Source: JAAYDS01 sp012729155 (GTDB lineage Bacteria; Chloroflexota; Anaerolineae; UBA1429). From it: a DNA stretch of 64,000 nt. The notes under the pieces were generated by a model. That model saw only the letters and a program-made list of their open reading frames with translations. It searched no databases and had not been told where the DNA came from. The stretch spans positions 97,822 to 161,821 of the forward strand of contig DAIPBO010000005.1 in assembly GCA_036774405.1 (NCBI GenBank), read 5' to 3'. Shown one piece after another: positions 10,101 through 17,042 of this stretch; the first letter of the stretch is position 1; each line of letters begins with the position of its first letter. The position numbers and the translations under genes are program-made.

Positions 10101-10325
10101 GACCGCGCCTATCGTATCGGGCAGCACCGTGATGTTCAGGTGCACAAGTTCATCTCGCTGGGCACGCTCGAAGAGCGGATCGATGCCCTCATCGAGAGCA
10201 AGAACGAACTGGCCGAGAACGTCATCGGCGATGACAGCACCTGGATCACCGAGCTGTCGACCGATGACCTGCGCGAGCTGGTAGAGCTGCGCGAAGAGGC
10301 GCTCGAGTCGGAGGATGAGCCGTGA
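7158..10325 (+). CDS. SNF2-family DEAD/DEAH helicase-like ATPase
   Basis: This 1055-residue protein has an N-terminal SNF2-associated bacterial region (about residues 1-560) and a full Swi2/Snf2 motor. Motif I is DDMGLGKTIQ near residue 597, motif Ia is LVVCPTSLVGNWRRE, motif II is DEAQ near 698, motif III is VALTGTPIENRL, motif V is SLKAGGTGLNL and motif VI is ATDRAYRIGQ. These proteins are dsDNA translocases. It overlaps the next gene by 4 nt (GTGA), and that gene encodes a SWIM zinc-finger protein, the pairing seen in YwqA/YwqB-type loci. The exact cellular role is unknown; DNA repair or nucleoprotein remodelling is likely. Confidence 0.93.
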   Translation: MRAIVHGTWIASPAFDEAKLFFVWAERVAQAGVEPPRARVARHPFAATTIEIAAFLQQRLPGRDWHRSRRLTAVALLPSSSAAPLVPGWLLTEDAQEAAVGGLRPWRIEGLGIPAGDLIELLVAMPLSDDDEAADHRLGDDLRFWGLAAKFVLELLARQRYLPGIELNDGSSRAVWLANLDDEHDATRFEQLVLGMPSACRAVVQERELDRDLQHSGAAPRQLLESFVSELLDQAVRSWGAPAGRRQSRPARSSGAGSELSRNWWRGLLGESGELRVSQRHHGELNRFYQAWKGWTTRTATHEGASFRICFRLEPPNIDAGVQHWRLAYFLQATDDPSLLVPAWEVWRERGNALSYLNRRFDNPQEKLLEGLGVAADLCPAIRRSLRDEAPEATLLSDQEAFSFLREIARLLEGSGFGVLVPPWWNQQDTRLRVRARLGGIADAGRNDGMLSMDMLVSYDWQLALGDEVLSRDEFERLAALKAPLVQVRGRWVLLQPDQVEAAVAFWEKHRQREQLRLGQALNLALGATDELDGLPISDVDVDDGFSRVLDVLTQRHELTLHEPPTEFVGELRPYQQVGFSWLAFLRQHGFGACLADDMGLGKTIQAIALLLHLKEFGQNGAPSLVVCPTSLVGNWRREILRFAPSLKVMVHHGTGRAEGDAFLEQSRAHDVVISTYGLMRRDLDDLMQLQWSNVILDEAQNIKNPLTKQARAVRRLQAKGRVALTGTPIENRLTELWSIFGFLNPGYLGTHAGFRRTFVLPIERYQDQEAVERLRRLVRPFVLRRVKTDPLVIADLPEKFEHKVYCNLTREQVTLYEAVVQDAMAALREEKLSEPGIRRRGIVLAMLTRLKQICDHPALFLKDGSELGRRAGKYTRLCEMLEEILDLGERALVFSQFAEMGRLLQGDLERRFDRQVFFLHGGTPQQQRERMIRAFQEDAHAPNIFVLSLKAGGTGLNLMRANHVFHYDRWWNPAVENQATDRAYRIGQHRDVQVHKFISLGTLEERIDALIESKNELAENVIGDDSTWITELSTDDLRELVELREEALESEDEP

Positions 10326-11218
10326 ACAATCTCTCGCTGAACGACAAGGGCGGGGCGCGCAGCTGGTGGGCCGCACAGTGGAACCAGGCTCTGAGCCGCT
10401 GGTTTGATCCCGAGCGTTTGGCCAGGGGGGGCAACCTGGCCAGACAAGGCCGTGTCTCTGATCTCTTGGTGCAGGTGGGTCAGGCGACGGCGCGTGTGCA
10501 GGGCACAGACGGTGTGGAACATGAGGTCCGTATCGAAGTGCGCTGCTATTCTGATGAACAGTGGCAGCGCCTCGTGAGCGTGTTGGCTGGGCAGGCCATG
10601 TATACAGCGCAGCTGCTGAACGGCGAGATGCCCCATGAGATCGACGCCGTCTTCCGTTCGGCAGGCGTGTCGCTCTTTCCTCGCGGGGCTATGGAGCTCA
10701 GCAGTGATTGTACGTGCGCCGAGTGGGTGCGCCCCTGCTCTCATGTGGTGGCGGTCTGCCACAAATTGGGCGAGATGCTGGATGCTGATCCCTTCATCCT
10801 GCTAGAGTTGCGCGGCCGCGCCCGCGAGCAGGTAATGGCAGATCTGCGCGCCGAGCGCGCGGAGCGTTTGGGCAATGGCGATAGCGCCGCGATGCATGAG
10901 GGCGAAGCGCGAGCCGCCTCGCTTGATGTAGACCCCGAGACTTTCTGGCGGATGGGCCCCGCTCTGGAGGATCTGCAGGTGCGCGTGAGACCACCCGAAA
11001 TCGAAACCGAACTGGTGCGTATCCTGGGCTCTCCTGATTTCGCGGGCGATGCTGGCCTGATGGAGGCACTGGAGCAGGTCTATGAGCGAGTGACCCGACG
11101 AGCGCTGCGCCTTGCTTACGAGGGTGAGGCACAAGATGACGCCGGAGCGATTGGACATGATGAGGGCTTTGCGCCTACATTGGCTTGGCGACAGGAATCA
11201 GAGGAGGGTTTGACATGA
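10322..11218 (+). CDS. SWIM zinc-finger protein, partner of SNF2 ATPase
   Basis: This 298-residue protein carries a SWIM zinc-binding motif C130-x-C132-x6-C139-x-H141 (CTCAEWVRPCSHVVAV). The motif is thought to bind DNA or protein and is often linked to SNF2 ATPases. Nothing outside the motif (N-terminal WWAAQWNQALSRWFDPERL, acidic C-terminus) matches an enzyme I recognise. The start is a GTG overlapping the SNF2 stop codon, and its stop codon overlaps the next ATG (ATGA), so all three genes are probably translationally coupled. Confidence 0.88.
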   Translation: MNNLSLNDKGGARSWWAAQWNQALSRWFDPERLARGGNLARQGRVSDLLVQVGQATARVQGTDGVEHEVRIEVRCYSDEQWQRLVSVLAGQAMYTAQLLNGEMPHEIDAVFRSAGVSLFPRGAMELSSDCTCAEWVRPCSHVVAVCHKLGEMLDADPFILLELRGRAREQVMADLRAERAERLGNGDSAAMHEGEARAASLDVDPETFWRMGPALEDLQVRVRPPEIETELVRILGSPDFAGDAGLMEALEQVYERVTRRALRLAYEGEAQDDAGAIGHDEGFAPTLAWRQESEEGLT

Positions 11219-12621
11219 CCACACTCGGCGTATTGGTGGGCAATCGTGGCTTTTTCCCTGCGCACCTGTGTGAGAGCGGGAGAGCTCGCATTCTCAAGGT
11301 CCTTGAGGAAGAGGGCATCAACTATGTGGCCTTGCCACCCGATGCGACGCGCTATGGCGCCGTGGTGACCTATGAAGACAGCAAACTCTGCGCCGAGCTC
11401 TGGAAGGCTCACCGCGAGGAGATCGACGGTATTCTGGTGACGTTGCCCAACTTTGGCGAGGAGCGTGGTATTGCTGATGCCATCCGCCTGGCGGGGTTGG
11501 ATGTGCCGGTGCTTATCCATGCCTTTCCCGATGAACTCGACAAGATGGATGTCAACCATCGCCGTGACAGCTTTTGTGGCAAGATGTCTGCCTGCAATAA
11601 CCTGCGGCAATATGGCATCAAGTACAGCCTGACAACACTGCACACCGTCGAGCCCGAGTCAGAGAGTTTTCGTCAGGACTTGAAGAACTTTGCCGGTGTC
11701 TGTCGAGTCGTCAAAGGCCTAAGGAACGCCCGTTTTGGGCAGCTCGGCGCACGACCGGCTGCCTTTATCACGGTACGATACAGCGAAAAGCTGCTCGAGA
11801 AGGCGGGCATCTCGGTCGAAAGTATCGATCTGTCCGAGATCTTTGGACGAGCATGGAAGCTGGCAGACGACGATGTCGCCGTGCAGAACAAGTTGAGCGA
11901 GATCAAGGCCTACCTTGGTGTCGAGGGTATTCCCGGCGACGCACTACTCAAGATGGCCAAGTTTGCGCTGGCCTATGAGGCGTGGATTGCCGAGACCGAG
12001 CTGGTAGGTACAGCGGTGCAATGCTGGACGTCGATGGAAGAGCACTATGGGGTGGTGCCATGCACCATCATGAGCATGTTGAGCAACAAGCTCTTGCCCA
12101 GTGCGTGCGAAACCGACATCGCAGGTCTGGTGGGCATGTATGCCATGGTATTGGCCTCGGGGCGTCCCAGCGCGCTGCTCGACTGGAACAACAACTATGC
12201 CGATGACCCTGACAAGGGCGTGGTGTTTCATTGCAGCAACCTGCCGCAAGACGTCTTTGGCGGCGAAGCCAAGATGGACTATCAGGAGATCATCGCCGGC
12301 TCAGTGGGCAAAGAGAACACCTATGGCACTATCGTGGGCCAGATCAAGCCGACGCCGCTCACCTACTGCCGCGTGTCGACAGATGACGAGAGCGGGCGAA
12401 TCCGCGTGTATCTGGGCGAGGCAGAGATCACCGATGATCCGGTGGACACCTTTGGCGGCTACGGCGTGATCAAGGTTCCCAACTTTCAGGGGCTGCTCGG
12501 CCACATCTGCGAGAACGGTTACGAGCACCATGTGGCTATCAACCCCACTCGCGTGGCCGCCATCATCAATGAGGCCATGGGCAAATACCTGGGCTGGGAC
12601 GTGTACTACCATCGCGGCTAG
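11215..12621 (+). CDS. L-fucose/L-arabinose isomerase-like protein
   Basis: This 468-residue protein resembles the FucI/AraA-like fold. N-terminal segments such as YVALPPDATRYGAVVTYEDS and ILVTLPNFGEERGIADAI match the N1 domain, and a C-terminal beta-barrel region follows (KENTYGTIVGQIKPTPLTY). Conserved metal-ligand-like positions would include acidic residues in EIFGRAWKLADDD and CWTSMEEHYG, but I cannot assign them with certainty. The start ATG at 11215 has GAGGAGG upstream and overlaps the SWIM stop. Its coupling to a SNF2/SWIM pair is odd for a sugar isomerase. A hairpin terminator lies 28 nt downstream. Confidence 0.78.
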   Translation: MTTLGVLVGNRGFFPAHLCESGRARILKVLEEEGINYVALPPDATRYGAVVTYEDSKLCAELWKAHREEIDGILVTLPNFGEERGIADAIRLAGLDVPVLIHAFPDELDKMDVNHRRDSFCGKMSACNNLRQYGIKYSLTTLHTVEPESESFRQDLKNFAGVCRVVKGLRNARFGQLGARPAAFITVRYSEKLLEKAGISVESIDLSEIFGRAWKLADDDVAVQNKLSEIKAYLGVEGIPGDALLKMAKFALAYEAWIAETELVGTAVQCWTSMEEHYGVVPCTIMSMLSNKLLPSACETDIAGLVGMYAMVLASGRPSALLDWNNNYADDPDKGVVFHCSNLPQDVFGGEAKMDYQEIIAGSVGKENTYGTIVGQIKPTPLTYCRVSTDDESGRIRVYLGEAEITDDPVDTFGGYGVIKVPNFQGLLGHICENGYEHHVAINPTRVAAIINEAMGKYLGWDVYYHRG

Positions 12622-12649
12622 CGGCCCCAGCTTTACGCGAGCAGAGCAA

Positions 12650-12679
12650 AAGAGCCCGCCTCGTGAGAGGCGGGCTCTT
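12650..12679. terminator. Hairpin terminator between convergent genes
   Basis: A perfect 13-bp inverted repeat (arms 12650-12662 and 12667-12679, AAGAGCCCGCCTC with loop GTGA) separates the isomerase-like gene from hppA. It is preceded by A residues and is likely to work for both strands. Confidence 0.75.
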
Positions 12680-12695
12680 GTCAACCAGGCAGCGA

Positions 12696-14735
12696 TCAGC
12701 CGCCGAAAAGGCTAAAGCGAGCAACAAGCGGCGCAAAGACGGTGGCCACCAGCGACATCACGGTGATGAGCGTGTTGAGCGAAGGCCCAGCGGTGTCTTT
12801 GAACGGGTCGCCAACGGTATCGCCCACCACAGCGGCTTTGTGGGCATCGGTGCCCTTGCCGCCGTAGGCGCCATCCTCGATGTACTTTTTGGCATTGTCC
12901 CATAGGCCGCCGGCATTCGCCATCAGCAGGGCAAAAAGGATGCCGGTCACGATCGAGCCAGCCAAAAAGCCACCCAGGGCGCTGGCGCCAAAGAGCACGC
13001 CCACCACGATCGGCGTGATCAGTGCCAACACCGCCGGCAGAATGAGCTCTTTGAGGGCGCCCTGCGTGGCGATGTCAACGCACCGCGCCGAGTCGGGCGG
13101 GACCTTGTTCTCCAGCAGGCCAGGGATGTCGCGGAACTGACGACGAATCTCCTCGACCATCAGGTAGGCGTTGCGGCTGACCGAGAGCATCAGCAGGGCA
13201 GAGAAGAGAGGCGGCATCATGGCGCCCACAAAGATGCCAACCATCACCAGCGGGTCTTGCAGGCTGAGATTGACGGTGACGCCGGCCATCTCGACCGTTT
13301 CCACATAAGAGGCGAACAGCGCCAGCACGGTCAGTGCAGCAGCACCGATAGCAAAGCCCTTGGTAATAGCCTTGGCCGTGTTGCCGGCCGCATCGAGACG
13401 GTCGCACACGGCGATTGTCTCCTCGTCCAGGCCGCCATACTCGGCGCAACCCTTGGCGTTGTCGACGATGGGGCCGTATGCGTCGGCCGACACGATCATA
13501 CCGGTGATCGAGAGCATGCCCACAGCCGCGATAGACACGCCATAGGTGCCGGCGATGCCAAAGGCCTCAGCCAGGAACCAGGCAGCTACCATGGCCACAC
13601 AGATGCCCACGATCGAGGGCACGATGCTGAGCAGGCCGTAGGAAAAGCCATCGAGAATAAGCAGCGCCGGGCCCGTCTGGGCGGCATGCGCGGTGCTCTG
13701 GACGGCCTTTTGGTCGATGTCGGTGAAAAAGTCCGAAGTAAAGCCGATCACCACTCCGGCCAGCAGGCCTGCGAGGGTCGGCCAGAAGACGCCCTGCCAG
13801 TTGCCGCCAAAGGGCAGCACCAGCGACACACCCAAGAGCAGCACGGCGAAAATGGCTGTCGTCGCAATCGTGCCCGTGTTGAGGGCTCGACCGGGGTCGC
13901 TCGTCTCTTTGCGGCCAGCCACAAAGAACATGCCACCGAACGAGGCAAAGATGCCGGCCGCGCTCAGCAGCAGCGGGAAGATGACATAGGGCGTCGGGTC
14001 GCCAGAAGTGATGCCAGACGCGCCCAGAATCATCACCGCGACCACCGAGGCCACGAACGAGTCAAGAATGTCGGCGCCCATGCCTGCCACGTCGCCGACG
14101 TTATCGCCAACGTTATCGGCGATCACAGCCGGGTTGCGCGGGTCGTCCTCAACCAGGCCAAACTCGACTTTGCCAACCAGGTCGGCGCCGATGTCGGCGG
14201 TCTTGGTGTAGATGCCACCACCGGCCTTGGCCAGCAGAGCCAACTGGCTCGCGCCGAATGAAAAGCCCAGCACCACATGTGGGTCGCCCCAGATCATGTA
14301 GATGATCGTCATGCCGATGAGGGCAAAGCCGACCACCGAAAAGCCCATCACAGCGCCGGCATAAAAGCCAACCGGCAGCGCTTTGACAAGACCGTCGCGG
14401 GCCGCCCAGGCCACGCGCGCGTTAGCGCGGGTCGAGACGTACATGCCCGAGTATCCCGCTGCAGCTGAACAGGCCGAGCCCACCACAAAAGCGATGGCCA
14501 CCTTCCAGCCCAGGTCAGGCACCAACAGGATGATGATTGTGATGACGATGGCGAGCACACCCAGCGCCTGGTACAGACGCTTGAGATAGGTCGCCGCGCC
14601 TTCCTGGATGCGTCCGGAGAAGAACGCCATCTTTTCGCTCTCGTTCTCTTGCTGCATAACCCAGCGAAAGAGCGCGAGGGCGAGGCCGATGGAGATCACT
14701 CCGGAGATCAATGCGACGATCTCCCAAAGCAACAT
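12696..14735 (-). CDS. hppA: Membrane-bound H+-translocating pyrophosphatase, K+-independent type
   Basis: This 679-residue integral membrane pump has about 16 transmembrane segments and couples pyrophosphate hydrolysis to proton export. The substrate-binding motif is DIGADLVGKVEFGL, followed by DNVGDNVGDVAGMGADILDS. The potassium-dependence region reads GNTAKAITKGFAIG: a Lys replaces the Ala found in K+-dependent enzymes and a Thr follows, so I call it K+-independent and hence H+- rather than Na+-pumping. GTAGGAGG precedes the ATG at 14735. A consensus promoter about 130 nt upstream implies a long 5' leader. It recycles biosynthetic PPi and conserves energy. Confidence 0.95.
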   Translation of the reverse strand: MLLWEIVALISGVISIGLALALFRWVMQQENESEKMAFFSGRIQEGAATYLKRLYQALGVLAIVITIIILLVPDLGWKVAIAFVVGSACSAAAGYSGMYVSTRANARVAWAARDGLVKALPVGFYAGAVMGFSVVGFALIGMTIIYMIWGDPHVVLGFSFGASQLALLAKAGGGIYTKTADIGADLVGKVEFGLVEDDPRNPAVIADNVGDNVGDVAGMGADILDSFVASVVAVMILGASGITSGDPTPYVIFPLLLSAAGIFASFGGMFFVAGRKETSDPGRALNTGTIATTAIFAVLLLGVSLVLPFGGNWQGVFWPTLAGLLAGVVIGFTSDFFTDIDQKAVQSTAHAAQTGPALLILDGFSYGLLSIVPSIVGICVAMVAAWFLAEAFGIAGTYGVSIAAVGMLSITGMIVSADAYGPIVDNAKGCAEYGGLDEETIAVCDRLDAAGNTAKAITKGFAIGAAALTVLALFASYVETVEMAGVTVNLSLQDPLVMVGIFVGAMMPPLFSALLMLSVSRNAYLMVEEIRRQFRDIPGLLENKVPPDSARCVDIATQGALKELILPAVLALITPIVVGVLFGASALGGFLAGSIVTGILFALLMANAGGLWDNAKKYIEDGAYGGKGTDAHKAAVVGDTVGDPFKDTAGPSLNTLITVMSLVATVFAPLVARFSLFGG

Positions 14736-14767
14736 GTCAGCCTCCTACAGTGGAAATGAGTACTGAA

Positions 14768-14787
14768 TGGGGTGACAAACCACCCCA
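14768..14787 (-). other. Small hairpin in the hppA 5' leader
   Basis: A 7-bp inverted repeat (14768-14774 and 14781-14787, TGGGGTG / CACCCCA, loop of 6 nt) lies about 33-52 nt before the hppA start codon, inside the predicted transcript. It could affect leader folding; no riboswitch family is recognised. Confidence 0.35.
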
Positions 14788-14872
14788 GGGCTCACAACGC
14801 TGCAAACGTCGCCGACAAGGAAGCCACGCAACGAACATGGATGCTGCACTCCCCATAGCCAGCCAGTTTGAT

Positions 14873-14901
14873 ATCATACTGCCTGCTTGGTGAACTGTCA
14901 A
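14873..14901 (-). promoter_or_regulatory. Sigma-70-type promoter of hppA
   Basis: Read on the minus strand, TTGACA (14901-14896), a 17-nt spacer and TATGAT (14878-14873) give a near-consensus housekeeping promoter. Transcription would begin near 14866, about 130 nt before the hppA ATG. Confidence 0.8.
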
Positions 14902-14960
14902 AAGCTATCATCGTGTTACCTGCTCTGTCTGCAGGGCCTGGCGTTGGCGTCACAACTCTA

Positions 14961-16292
14961 CTAGATGCTGGGTAGCGCAAAACGGTCGTCCGTGTCTGCA
15001 ATCCAGGCGGCCAGCCGATCCTGCAGACGTGCGCGTTCATGGCGAAAGCGCGTGTTGAACGCCAGGTTGGCCAGCTCATAGGGGTCGTCGTAAAGATTGT
15101 AGAGGCCCCAGGGCTGCCCTTCGAGGACTACATACTTCCAGCCATCGGCGGTGACGATGCCGCGCCAAGAGCGGTCGAGGCTGTCAGCATGGCCTGTTGG
15201 CACCGGGGCCTGGATGTAGGCCGAATCAGGCGCGGGCGTGGCCACTCGGGTTCTGATACGATGCCCCGAGTAGTCGTTGCCGACCATCCAGTCGGGCTTG
15301 TCGATACCACAGAGCCCCAGTGTGGTGGGTGCGATATCTACATGATTGAGCAGTAGTGGTGTCTCACCCTCGATGTGCGCATAGCGGGGTATGTGCCCGC
15401 TGATGATAAAGGGGATGCGCAGGCACTCTTCCCACGGCGCTGTCTTGCGGAACTGACCGTGCGAGCCATGGAGATCGCCATGGTCTGAGAAGAAGAGCAG
15501 ATGCGTGTTGTGGGCGAGGTTCAGCTCGTCGAGGGCGGTGCGTAGACGCCCCACGTTCCAGTCGAGATTTTCGATCATGGCATAGTAGCCGGCTAGCTCA
15601 CGGCAGGCCTGTTCACGGACGCGCGGCACATCGGGCACGTTGGGCCTCAGCGCAATGCGACCCGGCGTGTGGCGTCGCATCCAGGTCTCGGGCGCCACGT
15701 AAGGATCGTGCGGCGGCTGCACCGATAGCACCAGGAAAAACGGGGTTGCGGGGTGCTGTGCCAGGCCGCGTAACCGCTCGATGGCCAGGTCGGTCAGGGC
15801 ATCGGCCTCGTAGCCCGGCAGGCGATAGGGCGTTGCCTCAGCGCCCACGTCGCCATGCACCCAGCAATCCCATTGACTGTTGTTGTTCTCATAGCCCAAC
15901 CAGTCATCAAAGCCGCCGCGTCGTTCGGGCGGTACGATGTGCAGGGCCGCGCGCCCTTCGCTCTCATGAAAGCCGTCAAGGTGCCACTTGCCCAGATACA
16001 CAGTACGGTAGCCCTCTGCCCTCAAGGCGTGGGCAATGGTCTTGCTCTCGGGCGGCATGCGGTACTCGTGCCCTGGCACACATTGATGAGGATAGCGGCT
16101 GGTCAGCAAAGAGCCGCGAAAGGGGCAACAGAGGGGGTACCCACACACGGCCTGAGTGAAGCGCAATCCCTCGGCGGCCAGGCGATCGAGGTTGGGCGTG
16201 GACACGTTGGGGTCGCCGGCGCATCCCAATGCCTGGGCACGGTGCTGATCGCCAAAGACCCAGATCACGTTCGGCCGTGAAGCACCTAACAT
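14961..16292 (-). CDS. Type I sulfatase (arylsulfatase/sulfohydrolase family)
   Basis: This 443-residue alkaline-phosphatase-superfamily protein starts with PNVIWVFGDQHRAQALGC (first metal-binding Asp). It contains the sulfatase signature CCPFRGSLLTSRYP near residues 52-65, where the first Cys of C-x-P-x-R must be converted to formylglycine. Other metal ligands appear in FFSDHGDLHGSHG. The start ATG at 16292 follows AGAGAGGGGA. No signal peptide is evident, so a cytoplasmic role, or a secreted form with an undetected leader, are both possible. The substrate is unknown; a sialidase-like gene and other carbohydrate enzymes in the window suggest sulfated glycans. No formylglycine-generating enzyme gene is in the window. 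Confidence 0.9.
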   Translation of the reverse strand: MLGASRPNVIWVFGDQHRAQALGCAGDPNVSTPNLDRLAAEGLRFTQAVCGYPLCCPFRGSLLTSRYPHQCVPGHEYRMPPESKTIAHALRAEGYRTVYLGKWHLDGFHESEGRAALHIVPPERRGGFDDWLGYENNNSQWDCWVHGDVGAEATPYRLPGYEADALTDLAIERLRGLAQHPATPFFLVLSVQPPHDPYVAPETWMRRHTPGRIALRPNVPDVPRVREQACRELAGYYAMIENLDWNVGRLRTALDELNLAHNTHLLFFSDHGDLHGSHGQFRKTAPWEECLRIPFIISGHIPRYAHIEGETPLLLNHVDIAPTTLGLCGIDKPDWMVGNDYSGHRIRTRVATPAPDSAYIQAPVPTGHADSLDRSWRGIVTADGWKYVVLEGQPWGLYNLYDDPYELANLAFNTRFRHERARLQDRLAAWIADTDDRFALPSI

Positions 16293-16658
16293 GGCGTCCC
16301 CTCTCTTGCACGGGCGAGCTGCGGCCAAAGTATAGCCGCGGCCTGATGCCCTGTCTACGCGTGTCGGCGCGCAAACGGCCAGCAAGGCGGTCTGTCAGGG
16401 CGCCCCCAAGACGCCCTGACACGCCCGCTATGGCAAGAGCGCATCGTCTATATGCGATTAAACGCATTCGTTGAGGCCTCATCTATGGCAGGAATGTCCA
16501 GCGCTCAGCCCTGGATGGATTTTCATGCTGTTTTATATGGTTTGATGAGATATATGGCAAAATATTGGTTGCGCTATCCAGTGTTCATTTGACATGCACG
16601 ATAATGTGGACAATAGTATCGATGATATTCGATAGATCGCATAGTTGGGGGGTACCGC
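16293..16658. other. Divergent intergenic region with inverted repeats, A+T-rich toward arsR
   Basis: This 366-nt gap between the divergent sulfatase and arsR-like genes holds a 10-bp hairpin at 16393-16421 (TGTCAGGGCG / CGCCCTGACA), a small palindrome ATGCG-ATTAAA-CGCAT at 16452-16467, and a clearly A+T-richer stretch from about 16510 to 16645. The promoter and operator candidate for arsR lie at its right end. I see no gene in it. Confidence 0.6.
16589..16634 (+). promoter_or_regulatory. Promoter and palindromic operator candidate of the ArsR unit
   Basis: TTGACA (16589-16594) is followed after 17 nt by AATAGT (16612-16617). A perfect palindrome TATCGA-TGATAT-TCGATA (16617-16634) overlaps the end of the -10 element and the predicted start of transcription, a typical position for an ArsR/SmtB repressor site. 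The gene starts at 16659. Confidence 0.6.
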
Positions 16659-17042
16659 ATGACCGAGGCCTATACTGCGCTGCAAAGTCTTGCGCAGGTT
16701 TTTGCTCACCGCACCCGTCTGCGCATTCTGGATATTCTGGCTCGAGATGAGGCGTGTGTCTGTCACTTGACGAACATCCTGGGTGAGGCGCAGGCGCATG
16801 TCTCGCAGCATCTGCGAGTGCTGCGGGATAACGGACTGGTGGTCGATCGTCGCCATGGTGTGATGGTCTACTATCGCCTCTCCGACGCACGCGCGACGGC
16901 CGTCATAAGCCTGCTCAAAGACCTGCGGCGTGCTGCGGGTGCAGAGGATGTCTATCCCGCTGTGCCGCCCCTACCTGTGGCGGGCTGTCCTTGCCCTCAC
17001 TGTGCCGCGGCGTCTACCTCCACAGCCAGAGAGTGCTGCTGA
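16659..17042 (+). CDS. ArsR/SmtB-family metalloregulator
   Basis: This 127-residue winged-helix repressor has the usual recognition region (AHVSQHLRVLRDNGLVVDRR, about residues 48-67) and the wing HGVMVYYRL. The alpha-3 metal site reads EACVCHL with C33 and C35, the CVC pattern of As(III)/Sb(III)- or Cd-sensing ArsR proteins. The tail is unusually cysteine-rich (C110, C112, C115, C126, C127) and could form a second thiolate site. It overlaps the permease gene by 1 nt (TGATG). The adjacent ArsP-like permease and redox protein suggest a thiol-reactive metalloid or organoarsenical inducer. Which metal is bound remains open. Confidence 0.9.
   Translation: MTEAYTALQSLAQVFAHRTRLRILDILARDEACVCHLTNILGEAQAHVSQHLRVLRDNGLVVDRRHGVMVYYRLSDARATAVISLLKDLRRAAGAEDVYPAVPPLPVAGCPCPHCAAASTSTARECC

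Noticed and set aside
13257..14261. Plus-strand ORF of 334 codons within hppA
   Set aside because: Opposite strand of a fully conserved pyrophosphatase gene; Arg/His-rich low-complexity translation.
14838..14894. Possible 18-codon ORF (MDAALPIASQF...) in the hppA upstream region
   Set aside because: No ribosome site, and it overlaps the hppA promoter on the other strand.
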